Both the position numbers and the translations under genes were made by a program. Under the pieces are notes generated by a model. It worked only from the letters and a program-made list of their open reading frames with translations. It made no database searches and was not told the DNA's origin. A stretch of 30,820 nt of DNA, from the NCBI GenBank assembly GCA_003662305.1, contig QMXU01000001.1, positions 1 through 30,820 on the forward strand. The letters are read 5' to 3'. Shown here in pieces: positions 1 through 7,000 of the stretch; within the stretch, counting starts at the first letter, position 1; each line of letters starts with the position of its first letter. The stretch is from Candidatus Hecatellales archaeon. GTDB taxonomy: Archaea; Thermoproteota; Bathyarchaeia; Hecatellales; Hecatellaceae.

Positions 1-601
1 CTTTGCCTCCGGTGAAGTCTGGAAGCTTCCTTTCAAGAGTTTTGCCCAGAAGCCTGTGGACTTTGACGGCTGCAGCGTAGGCTTCCCAGATTTTCTCAGC
101 CTTCTCAGGCAGGACGAGGAATTCCTGGATGTCAGGTGCACCCTTGCCAGCGTGTTTTCCTCCTCCTAAAACGTTTCCAAGAGGTAGGGGAACATGGATT
201 TCATCCAGCTTCGCCATGTGGAGAAATAAGGGTTTACCAAGGCTTTTCGACGCGGCTTCAGCTGCAGCCATGGAGACAGCATAAGCAGTGTTGCCTCCTA
301 TATTGGAGAAGCTTTCTGTTCCATCAGCTTCGCGAAGAACCCTGTCAACTTCCTCCTGGTTGGAGGAGTCAACTCCGAGGAGTTTAGGTTCTATGAGTTC
401 TCTGACCTTCTCCACTGCCTCCTCTACTCCTCTTGGAGGATAGTATTCAACTTCGTGCAGTCCACGGCTTTTACCAGCTGGAGCTGCTGCTATACCTGCT
501 CCTCCAAGCGTTTCAACGGTGACCTCTACGGTTTCCTCTCCACGGCTGTTGAAGATTCTTCTGGCCTTCACTCCCTGAATTATGGTTAAAGCTGAAGACA
601 A
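1..601 (-). CDS. eno: Enolase (phosphopyruvate hydratase), N-terminal part; C-terminus outside window
   Basis: Enolase interconverts 2-phosphoglycerate and phosphoenolpyruvate in the cytoplasm. About 200 residues are visible, roughly half of the usual 420-430. The N-terminus carries the enolase signature IFNSRGEETVEVTVE, then a Gly-rich loop with AAPAGKSRG (substrate-loop region), then VPLPLGNVLGGGKHAG and APDIQEFLV, all typical of the N-terminal domain and the start of the barrel. The start is inferred to be TTG at 601-599, because an in-frame TGA lies six bases upstream and no ATG precedes the conserved block; a GTG a few codons later is possible. It lies downstream of rpoN on the same strand with about 67 bases between, and rpoN-eno neighbourhood is classic in archaea. 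The reading frame runs off the left edge, so integrity of the active site cannot be judged. Confidence 0.95.
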   Translation of the reverse strand, partial: MSSALTIIQGVKARRIFNSRGEETVEVTVETLGGAGIAAAPAGKSRGLHEVEYYPPRGVEEAVEKVRELIEPKLLGVDSSNQEEVDRVLREADGTESFSNIGGNTAYAVSMAAAEAASKSLGKPLFLHMAKLDEIHVPLPLGNVLGGGKHAGKGAPDIQEFLVLPEKAEKIWEAYAAAVKVHRLLGKTLERKLPDFTGGK

Positions 602-668
602 CGTTCAGCACCGATTAAAAGTTTTAGGCGGAAACAGTAAATTAATGCTTCTCTTCTCCCTGAAAGGG

Positions 669-884
669 TTAAACAGCTTCCTCCCTGCCGAAAAACTTCG
701 AGTAGTCTAGGACCTCGTCTATGAGCTCCACGTGGGAGAGAAGCATCCTCCGGCAGCAGTAGCGGGTGACACCCAGGTCGTCTAAGACTTTGGCAGGGTC
801 TTCTCCGCTCTCAACCCTACGCTTGAAGTCCTCCCACTTGTCGCCTATAAGCGCACCGCACGTGAAACATCTTATCGGAACCAT
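669..884 (-). CDS. rpoN: DNA-directed RNA polymerase subunit N (Rpb10 homologue)
   Basis: A small zinc-binding subunit of archaeal RNA polymerase that sits on the D/L assembly platform. The predicted protein is about 71 residues, normal for the family. It has the diagnostic zinc ligands, CFTCG near the N-terminus and the adjacent CC pair in YCCRRMLLSHVELID. The start chosen is the internal ATG giving MVPIRCFTCG, which matches family N-termini; an in-frame start three codons upstream (893) is also open. A TATA-like TATATA on the minus strand at 952-957 could drive it separately from the upstream tungstate genes. In most archaea rpoN follows rps9 directly; here the tup/modE locus lies between them. 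No rpoK is visible next to it. Confidence 0.95.
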   Translation of the reverse strand: MVPIRCFTCGALIGDKWEDFKRRVESGEDPAKVLDDLGVTRYCCRRMLLSHVELIDEVLDYSKFFGREEAV

Positions 885-951
885 TAAAGCCAAAACGGTT
901 CCCCTACCCTCACCAAAGGAAAGCCAGCTAAGCTAAAGCCTACCAGCCTCC

Positions 952-957
952 TATATA
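952..957 (-). promoter_or_regulatory. Candidate TATA box for rpoN-eno
   Basis: The minus strand reads GCGTATATAGG just upstream of rpoN. Initiation about 25 bases downstream would give a leader of roughly 45 bases. It would provide rpoN and eno with transcription independent of the tungstate genes inserted upstream. This is inference from motif and spacing only. Confidence 0.4.
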
Positions 958-974
958 CGCCTTACGCTTCAACC

Positions 975-1700
975 CTAAAAGAAGGTTTCACCGCTGAGGA
1001 ACCTGGCAGCCTCAGGATGAGTGGGACTGGAGAAAACACGTGAGGCTTCCCCCTCCTCCAGAAGCCTTCCACGGAAAAGTATGGCAAGCCTGTCAGCCAG
1101 CCTTCTCGCTTGGAAAAGGTTGTGGGTTGAAAGCACCAAGGTGGTTTCAGGTTTTATCCTGCTTATGAAGGCTTCAACAGCGGAGGCACTGGAAGGGTCT
1201 AGGTTGACTGTAGGTTCATCCAGTAATAGAACCTCTGGCTTGAGGGCGATGGCTCTGGCCAGGGATAGCTTCTGCTGCTCTCCCCCGGAGAGGCTTCTAG
1301 CCTTCCTATCCCTCAGATTTCCAATGCCAACTTTTTCCAGGGCCTCTAGGACACGTTCTTCTACCTCGGCTTTGGGTAGGCCTCTGATTTTAAGCCCGTA
1401 GGCTACGTTTTCATAGACGGTGGTGTTGAAGACTGTGGCACGCTGGAAGACCATGGTGACCTTCCTTCTGAGCTGCCGGCTTAAACCAGCGTTAACAGGG
1501 TTTCCCTTGTAGAGTATTCTGCCTGAGTCTGGGGAGAGCAGCCCGGCCATAAGCTTTAGGAGGGTTGTCTTGCCTGCTCCGTTAGGCCCTAAAACCACGA
1601 GAATCCTGTTCCTCCTCACCTGCAGGCTTACGTCTACTAGGGCTTTAACATCTCCGTAAGCCTTGCTGACTTCCTCCAGTTCTAATACGATGTCAGCCAT
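975..1700 (-). CDS. tupC: Tungstate ABC transporter, ATP-binding protein
   Basis: Cytoplasmic ATPase that powers import of tungstate (possibly molybdate). The 241 residues have a Walker A GPNGAGKTT at about 38-46, a Q-loop in VFQRATVF, the signature LSGGEQQKLSLARA at about 137-150, Walker B VLLLDEP at about 157-163, and the switch His in STHN. The start is an ATG only two bases after the permease stop, so the three transporter genes read as one operon in the order substrate-binding protein, permease, ATPase. Substrate is inferred from the TupA-type binding protein upstream and the divergent ModE/MOP regulator; the ATPase sequence alone would only say oxyanion/amino-acid-like ABC ATPase. Confidence 0.9.
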   Translation of the reverse strand: MADIVLELEEVSKAYGDVKALVDVSLQVRRNRILVVLGPNGAGKTTLLKLMAGLLSPDSGRILYKGNPVNAGLSRQLRRKVTMVFQRATVFNTTVYENVAYGLKIRGLPKAEVEERVLEALEKVGIGNLRDRKARSLSGGEQQKLSLARAIALKPEVLLLDEPTVNLDPSSASAVEAFISRIKPETTLVLSTHNLFQARRLADRLAILFRGRLLEEGEASRVFSSPTHPEAARFLSGETFF

Positions 1701-1702
1701 GG

Positions 1703-2374
1703 TCAGCCCAGCCTACGCTTGAACAGGTTCACAGCCAGGTTTAGGGCGAACACGATTAGGAGGAGGATCACCGTTAACGCGATGCCAAGCTCGATTTCTC
1801 CTCTAACGGTTTCCAAGGCTATGGCTGTGGTTAGAACCTGGGTTAAGCCTTTAATGTTTCCTCCAACCATCAACGCGATGCCAAGCTCGGCTACAGCCCT
1901 GTTGAAGCTGGCAGCTACGGCTAGCAGAATCCCGGTGGAGGCTTCTCTAACCACGGCTGCAGCCTCCTGAAGGTTGGAGGCTCCGAGGGTCCTGGCTAAA
2001 AGCCTCACATCGGGGTTCACAGCCTCTAGGGCGCTGGTGGTGAAGCTTACGATTAAAGGAGTTATCAGGACGGCTTGACCCAGCATTATGCCAACCGGAT
2101 TATAGAGGAGGTGCAAGGGTCCTAGCGGACCTGTCTTGGAAAAAAGCAAATACAAAATCAAGCCTAAAGCCACAGTCGGCATGCCTATCATCGCATTAAA
2201 GAAGCCTAGGAGAACAGGTTTGCCCCTGAAGCTTTTAAGCACTATGGCCAAGCTTAAAGGGATAGCGAAGGAGGCTGCCAGCAGGGTGGCTGAACCTGAA
2301 ACCCCAAGCGACCTTACGGTAACTGCCACCACTTCATGGTTTCCGGAAGCCAGCAGGTGGAAGGCTTCCCCCAA
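1703..2374 (-). CDS. tupB: Tungstate ABC transporter, permease protein
   Basis: Integral membrane channel of the oxyanion transporter. The 223 residues contain five or six hydrophobic segments and a TupB-type core including GMPTVALGLILYLLFS and GPLGPLHLLYNPVGIMLGQ, then the EAA-like loop around LARTLGASNLQEA that contacts the ATPase. The C-terminal region VAELGIALMVGGNIKGLTQVLTTAIALE is also characteristic of TupB. The first canonical start is TTG at 2374, 20 bases after the tupA stop; the frame stays open a little further upstream without an ATG, GTG or TTG. It overlaps nothing and is followed after two bases by tupC. Confidence 0.9.
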   Translation of the reverse strand: MGEAFHLLASGNHEVVAVTVRSLGVSGSATLLAASFAIPLSLAIVLKSFRGKPVLLGFFNAMIGMPTVALGLILYLLFSKTGPLGPLHLLYNPVGIMLGQAVLITPLIVSFTTSALEAVNPDVRLLARTLGASNLQEAAAVVREASTGILLAVAASFNRAVAELGIALMVGGNIKGLTQVLTTAIALETVRGEIELGIALTVILLLIVFALNLAVNLFKRRLG

Positions 2375-2394
2375 ACCTTCAAGTATCTCGTAGG

Positions 2395-3360
2395 TTATGG
2401 CTGAGCCCTCCTATACTGGGCCGGGCATTCCTCTCCTTCTAGGAAAGCATATTCCGCAATCCACTGGGCTACCTGCGAGCTTTTCTGCTCTTGAATCGTT
2501 TTCACAGCTGGGTTGAAGAGAGGCTGCCCATATTTTTCAACGCCGAATTGGGCTAGGAGCTTTTGACCTTTATCTGAGGTTAGGAAGCTTATGAGGGCCA
2601 TGGCTGCTTTAAAGTTCACTTCTTTAACTTTTCTAGGGTTCACAGCCATGATGCTGTAAACGTTTAGAAGCTCCTTGGACTCGCCTACGTGGACTTTTAA
2701 GGAGATCAGCCCGTCTCCATGGTATTTCAGGTATGTTCCAACGTCTGAAAGGGTGTAGGCGTTTTTCTCGTTGGCTAGGAGAAGGGTTTTACCCATTCCA
2801 GCTCCTGCCTCCAAGTACCATGCTTCCCCCCTAAGCCTTTCAGGGTTGAAGCCTGCCATTTTCCACAAGGCTTTCTCCTTGCTGTGGGTTCCAGACTCGT
2901 CTCCACGGGAAACCCATAAGGCTTTTCCAGCTCTTCCAGCTTCAACCATCTTGGTTAAAGCTTCTACAGCCTTCAAGCCGTTAATGCCGGCGGGATCTGA
3001 CTCCGGCCCAACTATCAGAAAGAAATTGTAGGCGATTATACGCCTGTTCACACCGTAGCCCTCCCTCATAAACTTGAACTCTTTAGGAGGCGCGTGAACG
3101 AGCACCGCATCAGCGTCCCCGCGGGAAGCATACTGCAGAGCTATGCCTGTCCCAGCTGAAATGAAAGCCACATCATAGCAGGGATAATCTTTTTCAAAGG
3201 CTTCTTCAACCAGGTCGAGCAGCCCTGTGTCGTAGAGGCTGGTGGTGGTTGCCACGGTAAGCCTCTCAACCTTGCTCTGCCCGGTTGCTTGAAAGTAAAG
3301 AACAGTGCCAAGAACCGCCAGCAGAATTATGGCTGCCGTTAGAAGAGCTTTGCCTTGCAT
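2395..3360 (-). CDS. tupA: Tungstate-binding protein of ABC transporter
   Basis: Extracytoplasmic receptor that captures tungstate for TupBC. The 321 residues begin with a hydrophobic signal/anchor segment (about 5-25, no lipobox cysteine), then the TupA hallmark TTTSLYDTGLL, the block GTGIALQYASRGDADAVLVHAP, and GYGVNRRIIAYNFFLIVGP, which line the anion site in this family. Later SRGDESGTHSKE and ANEKNAYTLSDVGTYL also match TupA. The ATG start lies in a 75-base divergent region shared with the ModE-like regulator, which contains a TATA-like box and an imperfect palindrome. TupA rather than the classical ModA or archaeal WtpA is favoured by the TTTSLYDTG motif. Confidence 0.92.
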   Translation of the reverse strand: MQGKALLTAAIILLAVLGTVLYFQATGQSKVERLTVATTTSLYDTGLLDLVEEAFEKDYPCYDVAFISAGTGIALQYASRGDADAVLVHAPPKEFKFMREGYGVNRRIIAYNFFLIVGPESDPAGINGLKAVEALTKMVEAGRAGKALWVSRGDESGTHSKEKALWKMAGFNPERLRGEAWYLEAGAGMGKTLLLANEKNAYTLSDVGTYLKYHGDGLISLKVHVGESKELLNVYSIMAVNPRKVKEVNFKAAMALISFLTSDKGQKLLAQFGVEKYGQPLFNPAVKTIQEQKSSQVAQWIAEYAFLEGEECPAQYRRAQP

Positions 3361-3370
3361 TTCAATTCGC

Positions 3371-3394
3371 CGATATGTACAGTTGAATATTTCG
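3371..3394. promoter_or_regulatory. Imperfect palindrome, candidate operator of the ModE-like regulator
   Basis: Left arm CGATATGTAC and right arm GAATATTTCG are separated by AGTT; seven of ten arm positions pair as an inverted repeat, with AT-rich cores and outer CGA/TCG ends. It lies between the tupA start and the shared TATA-like box, across the expected tupA transcription start, so a bound repressor would block tupA. E. coli ModE also recognises an AT-rich inverted repeat, but the sequence is not the same. Function is inference. Confidence 0.4.
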
Positions 3395-3406
3395 TTTAGG
3401 AATTTT

Positions 3407-3414
3407 TATTTAAA
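3407..3414. promoter_or_regulatory. Shared TATA-like box between tupA and the regulator gene
   Basis: The plus strand reads TATTTAAA and the minus strand TTTAAATA, so either strand resembles an archaeal TATA box. The regulator GTG at 3436 is about 26 bases from its centre, the spacing of a leaderless transcript. On the other strand initiation near 3385 would leave a leader of about 25 bases for tupA. One box may serve both directions, or two overlapping ones. Confidence 0.45.
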
Positions 3415-3435
3415 GCTTTCCAGCCAAATAAGATA

Positions 3436-4011
3436 GTGAGGGACTCACGTTTGAGGAAGCGAACTTCAGACTTCAAAGTCTGGTTGGAGAAGGGTGGAAG
3501 CCATCTGCTGGGCGAAGGTGGTGTGACCATACTTGAGGCTGTGGATAAGCTTGGATCCATAAGCATGGCTGCAAAGAAGCTGAGAATGTCTTACAAGTAT
3601 GTTTGGGACTATATTGCAACCATCGAACGCAGCCTTGGCAAGCCCGTGGTGGAAACCTACCGCGGAGGAAAGAAGGGTGGAGGCGGAGCCAAGCTTACAG
3701 ATACTGGAAAACAAATTTTAGCAGAGTTTAAGAGGGTTGAAAGCAGGCTTGCCAGAGCCCTAGAAGAAACTGTCTACCGAGGTGTTGAAGACTTGGGGCT
3801 AAGCGTGAGGAACAGGCTTAAAGGAAAAATTGAAAGCTTGAAGGTGGAGGGACCTCTGGCTGAGGTTAAAATTAAACTTGAAACTCCAGCCCTAGTCAAG
3901 GCTATTCTAACCCGTGAAGCCGTGGAAGAGCTTAAACTTAGGAAGGGAGATAGGGTTGAAGCCCTAGTCAAGGCTACAAGCGTTATGGTAGCAAAGAAAG
4001 GGCGCAGATGA
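3436..4011 (+). CDS. ModE-type HTH regulator with C-terminal MOP domain
   Basis: Predicted transcription factor that senses molybdate or tungstate. The 191 residues have a winged helix of the ModE N-terminal type (about 30-95), with ILEAVDKLGSISMAAKKLRMSYKYVWDYI as the helix-turn-helix and a Gly/Lys wing GGKKGGGGAKLTDTGK. A linker leads to a single MOP-like domain at about 128-190 (KVEGPLAEVKIKLETPALVKAILT then LKLRKGDRVEALVKATSVMV), which binds oxyanions. E. coli ModE has two MOP repeats; one is common in archaeal forms. Start GTG 3436 suits a leaderless transcript from the TATA-like box at 3407; TTG 3451 is an alternative. It is divergent from tupA and ends four bases from the convergent rps9 stop. 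Confidence 0.9.
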   Translation: MRDSRLRKRTSDFKVWLEKGGSHLLGEGGVTILEAVDKLGSISMAAKKLRMSYKYVWDYIATIERSLGKPVVETYRGGKKGGGGAKLTDTGKQILAEFKRVESRLARALEETVYRGVEDLGLSVRNRLKGKIESLKVEGPLAEVKIKLETPALVKAILTREAVEELKLRKGDRVEALVKATSVMVAKKGRR

Positions 4012-4015
4012 GATT

Positions 4016-4426
4016 TTACCTGTAAGACTTCTGTCTGCGCCTGCGGGCTCCAGGCCCTCCGAACTTCTTCATTTCCTTTCTCCGCTCGTCTCCTACGAGC
4101 ATTGACCTGTCGTAGGAGAGAAGGAGCTTCTTGAGTTTGCTGCTTTTAAACCAGCGGGTTAGGCCTCGTGCTATGCTCATCCTCACGGCTTCAGCCTGCC
4201 CCATGAAGCCTCCTCCCTTAACGTTAACGTCGATGTCAAGCTGCTTCCAGAGGTTTCCGCTGAGCATGAGGGGCTCCATAATCTTCTGCCTGGCCAGTTC
4301 AGGCTGGTAGACTTCTAGGGGTATCCGGTTGATTCTCACGTTTCCCATTCCGGGGCGTATAACAGCCCTCGCAACAGCGGTCTTACGTTTGCCGATACTT
4401 ATTATCGGAAGCTTCTTACCCGTCAA
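4016..4426 (-). CDS. rps9: 30S ribosomal protein uS9
   Basis: Small-subunit ribosomal protein whose basic C-terminal tail reaches the P-site tRNA. The 136 residues show the family N-terminal GKRKTAVARAVIRPG, the central VKGGGFMGQAEAVRMSIARGL and the terminal FGGPGARRRRQKSYR; the last residues KSYR are near-invariant in archaeal/eukaryotic uS9. The start is TTG at 4426 and overlaps the rpl13 stop by four bases (TTGA), which implies translational coupling. It is the last gene of the rps13-to-rps9 run; normally rpoN would follow, but here the convergent regulator ends four bases away. Confidence 0.97.
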   Translation of the reverse strand: MTGKKLPIISIGKRKTAVARAVIRPGMGNVRINRIPLEVYQPELARQKIMEPLMLSGNLWKQLDIDVNVKGGGFMGQAEAVRMSIARGLTRWFKSSKLKKLLLSYDRSMLVGDERRKEMKKFGGPGARRRRQKSYR

Positions 4427-4872
4427 GCTTTCTTCCTCCAGCCGAGCTCTTCACAGACTTCTCCCAGAGAAACGTAGCCGTGCCTCAGCTTTTCAGCTGA
4501 AGCCTCTGGGAGTTTTTCAAAGCTCACATCTGAAAGGGTTTCTGGGACACCCTCATAAACTTTAAGCCTTCTAAAGGCTTCACGGCCTCTAGGCTTATCC
4601 CTTGGAAGCATACCCCAGACCATATCGCGGAGGAAGCTTCTCGGGCTGTGCGGATGCTTCGGCCCGCGGGCGGGGTTCGCCCTGCCTACAACCTCCCAGA
4701 ACTCTTTAACTTCTTTAACCCTGCTTTTACGTCTGCCTGAGAGCACAGCCTTTTCAGCGTTTACCACCACGATTTCCTCTCCTCGAAGCAGCCGTTTGGC
4801 TACGAGGCTTGCAAGCCTTCCAGCTATCATGCCGCTGGCATCCACCACCGTGAAGCCTTCAGGAGCCTTCAA
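4423..4872 (-). CDS. rpl13: 50S ribosomal protein uL13
   Basis: Large-subunit protein that binds 23S rRNA. The 149 residues contain the uL13 blocks VVDASGMIAGRLASLVAKRLLRGEEIVVVN near the N-terminus, GPKHPHSPRSFLRDMVWGMLP in the middle, and PRGREAFRRLKVYEGVPE after it. The start is TTG at 4872, since it precedes the conserved TVVDASG block by the usual few residues and lies six bases after the rpl18e stop. It overlaps rps9 by four bases. Nothing is unusual apart from the TTG start. Confidence 0.97.
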   Translation of the reverse strand: MKAPEGFTVVDASGMIAGRLASLVAKRLLRGEEIVVVNAEKAVLSGRRKSRVKEVKEFWEVVGRANPARGPKHPHSPRSFLRDMVWGMLPRDKPRGREAFRRLKVYEGVPETLSDVSFEKLPEASAEKLRHGYVSLGEVCEELGWRKKA

Positions 4873-4878
4873 GCCTTT

Positions 4879-5238
4879 TCACCCTAAAATCTTAACGTTG
4901 CTGCCTTTAGGGTTTGCTGAGGCAAGCTGTTCCAGGCTTAGACACTTTCCTCCGGCTGCCTCAATTTTTTCTTTGGCTTTAGCTGAGAAGGAGAAGGCTG
5001 CCACGGTTACAGGATGGTCTAGGAATCCGGCGCCCAATGCTTTCCCGGGGATTACTGCTACGTCGCCAGGCTTGGTATACCTGTTTATCCTGCTCAGGTT
5101 TACTGCGTGTCTTCCCCTTACGGGTTTCTCAAGCATCTCAGCGATTCTCCTCCAAACCTTCGCCTTGTTCTCTCTCGCCAGCTTCCTCAGAAGCCTTACG
5201 GTTCTGGCTCTTTCAGGGTTGGTGTACTTAGCCTTCAA
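4879..5238 (-). CDS. rpl18e: 50S ribosomal protein eL18
   Basis: An archaeal/eukaryotic large-subunit protein of the uL15 fold. The 119 residues show TNPERARTVRLLRKLARE, the RGRHAVNLSRINRYTKPGDVAVIPGKALGAG block and the C-terminal ending SNPKG-type ANPKGSNVKILG, all diagnostic for the archaeal form. The start is TTG at 5238, overlapping the rpoD stop as TTGA. Its place between rpoD and rpl13 is the conserved archaeal order. Confidence 0.97.
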   Translation of the reverse strand: MKAKYTNPERARTVRLLRKLARENKAKVWRRIAEMLEKPVRGRHAVNLSRINRYTKPGDVAVIPGKALGAGFLDHPVTVAAFSFSAKAKEKIEAAGGKCLSLEQLASANPKGSNVKILG

Positions 5239-6056
5239 GCCTCAACCACGCCTACCGCTTTAACTTTATCTTCAAACTCTGAAATTTTCCTTTCAAGAAT
5301 TTTCACGGCTTCAAGAATTATCCGGGAAACAGGGAGGCACCCCGTGGATTCCACTAGGAATATCAGCGAGGTGTTGTCTCCTGAAACTGTTATGGCAGGG
5401 TTGCTCAGGGGGCATGCCTTAACGCACTCCATGCAGAGGGTGCACTCGAGAAGCTTTACGACCTTAACCTTCCCAGCTTTAAGCTCTAGAACAGCTTTCG
5501 GACAGGCTTCCACGCATTTACCGCACCCATCACAGGTTTTGGCGTTTATTTTGATGACGGGCATATACTTGTAGGCGCTTACGGAGACAGGCTGCCATTT
5601 GGCATGCTGCTTTCCCCTTCCAAGCCTGGCGTACACTTCAAGCTTAAGCTTCTGCCCTGCTTCAAGCTTAACCAAGGGAATCCTGTCTGAAACCGGCTTA
5701 ATGTTAGGGTCTTCGAACTTGAGGTCTCCGGAGTAAACGGTCGTACGCTCTTTAGCCTCAACGTCGAGGACGGCTAAAGCCCTGCACTTCGCACATCCAA
5801 GGTCGCTTTTACAGTCGCACTCATCCATTGGTACATAGGCGTCCAAGTCCGTTTTTAGGGGGATAAGCCCCAGGCGGCTGGCGATAACCTCATCGTTTAA
5901 CACCGAAGTGTTCTCGTAGACGAATACCTCCTCTACAGCCATGGATGGAACCTCGCTTATCATGATTCTCCGCAGGGCGTTGGCGAAGGCTACGGTGACC
6001 CCTGAAAGGATGAAGCGTGCACGCTTCTCGTCAAGCTCTAAAATTTCAATTTTCAC
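5235..6056 (-). CDS. rpoD: DNA-directed RNA polymerase subunit D with two ferredoxin-type clusters
   Basis: Archaeal homologue of Rpb3/α, which with L, N and P nucleates RNA polymerase assembly. The 273 residues have the α-like dimerisation half (FANALRRIMISEVPSMAVEEV near the N-terminus, ILEAVKILERKISEFE at the C-terminus). The inserted domain 4 carries two complete ferredoxin motifs: C175-x2-C178-x2-C181-x3-C185 and C205-x2-C208-x2-C211-x3-C215, so two [4Fe-4S] clusters are predicted, unlike lineages that lost one or both. Four further cysteines at 80-91 (CDC then GCAKC) form the domain 2 zinc-like site. The start is GTG 6056, one base after the rps11 stop. Confidence 0.96.
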   Translation of the reverse strand: MKIEILELDEKRARFILSGVTVAFANALRRIMISEVPSMAVEEVFVYENTSVLNDEVIASRLGLIPLKTDLDAYVPMDECDCKSDLGCAKCRALAVLDVEAKERTTVYSGDLKFEDPNIKPVSDRIPLVKLEAGQKLKLEVYARLGRGKQHAKWQPVSVSAYKYMPVIKINAKTCDGCGKCVEACPKAVLELKAGKVKVVKLLECTLCMECVKACPLSNPAITVSGDNTSLIFLVESTGCLPVSRIILEAVKILERKISEFEDKVKAVGVVEA

Positions 6057-6057
6057 T

Positions 6058-6471
6058 TTAGACTCTCCTCCCCCTTCTCCCCCCAGGCCTGCGTGTGCTG
6101 TCGTGGGGGATAGGGGTTACATCTTCTATTCTGCCTATCCTGAGGCCTGAGCGGGCTAAAGCTCTGATGGCAGGCTGGGCTCCCGGGCCTGGAGTCTTAT
6201 GAAAGTGCCCTCCTGGAGCTCTAACCTTGATGTGAACCCCTGTTATGCCTTTGTCCTTTGCTATTTGAGCTGCCCTGCCAGCTGCCTGCATGGCTGCGTA
6301 GGGTGAAGGCTCAAGCCTGTCAGCCTTAACGAACATTCCCCCGGAGCAGAAGGCTACGGTTTCAGCGCCTGAGAGGTCTGTAATGTGCACTATCGTGTTG
6401 TTGAAGCTGCTGTAGATGTGGGCGATCCCCCATTTTTCTTTATGCTCTTTTCCGCTGCTCATAGGTTTCAC
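6058..6471 (-). CDS. rps11: 30S ribosomal protein uS11
   Basis: Small-subunit platform protein. The 137 residues have WGIAHIYSSFNNTIVHITD, GGMFVKADRLEPSPYAAMQAA and GVHIKVRAPGG, then the C-terminal IGRIEDVTPIPHDSTRRPGGRRGRRV, typical for archaeal uS11. The GTG at 6471 overlaps the rps4 stop by four bases (GTGA). A second in-frame ATG three codons later is an alternative start. Part of the tightly coupled ribosomal operon. Confidence 0.97.
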   Translation of the reverse strand: MKPMSSGKEHKEKWGIAHIYSSFNNTIVHITDLSGAETVAFCSGGMFVKADRLEPSPYAAMQAAGRAAQIAKDKGITGVHIKVRAPGGHFHKTPGPGAQPAIRALARSGLRIGRIEDVTPIPHDSTRRPGGRRGRRV

Positions 6472-6998
6472 CCTGAAGCCTGGGCAGCCTCAACCCTTAA
6501 GGGGTGCTCAGCGCTTTGAAGCGGGCTGTCAGGGCTGTAAGCTATCTGGCTTTCCTCCCCCTTTTTAACCATGTATCCCGGCGATGTTATCTTGGCGCCT
6601 CCAACAGTTATGTGCCCGTGGACTATAAGCTGCCTAGCCTGGTAAATGGTTTTGGCAAGCCCTATCCTGTAAACCTGAGTTTGAAGCCTACGCTCCAAGA
6701 AGTCTTCAACCCTCAGGTCTAGAACCTCGTCCACCGTGGCGTTTTCGCCTACGATTCCCATCCGCTGAAGCTTGCCCAGAAGCTCCTTTTCAACTTTAGC
6801 CCTACGCTCAACCGGCATGCCTAGGAGGCTTCTGGCGATGGTTCTATACCTGGTTAGGATGGCTTTAGCCCTCCAGAGCTCCCTCTTGTTTCTAAGCCCG
6901 TACTGGCCTAGTAGTTTAAGCTCGTCAGCCAGCACATCGGCTCTCCAAGGATGCCTGGGCGTCTCGTATTTTTTACGCTGCTTTTTAGGGTCTCCCAA
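6468..6998 (-). CDS. rps4: 30S ribosomal protein uS4
   Basis: Primary 16S rRNA-binding protein. The 176 residues begin MGDPKKQRKKYETPRHPW, the usual archaeal start, and carry an S4 RNA-binding domain in the second half (LERRLQTQVYRIGLAKTIYQARQLIVHGHITVGGAKI). The start is TTG 6998, two bases after the rps13 stop. Length is normal for archaeal uS4, which is shorter than the bacterial protein. It overlaps rps11 by four bases. Confidence 0.97.
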   Translation of the reverse strand: MGDPKKQRKKYETPRHPWRADVLADELKLLGQYGLRNKRELWRAKAILTRYRTIARSLLGMPVERRAKVEKELLGKLQRMGIVGENATVDEVLDLRVEDFLERRLQTQVYRIGLAKTIYQARQLIVHGHITVGGAKITSPGYMVKKGEESQIAYSPDSPLQSAEHPLRVEAAQASG

Positions 6999-7000
6999 GC

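Noticed and set aside
1021..1401. Plus-strand open frame opposite tupC
   Set aside because: Low-complexity Ser/Leu-rich shadow of the ATPase gene, which has all ABC motifs.
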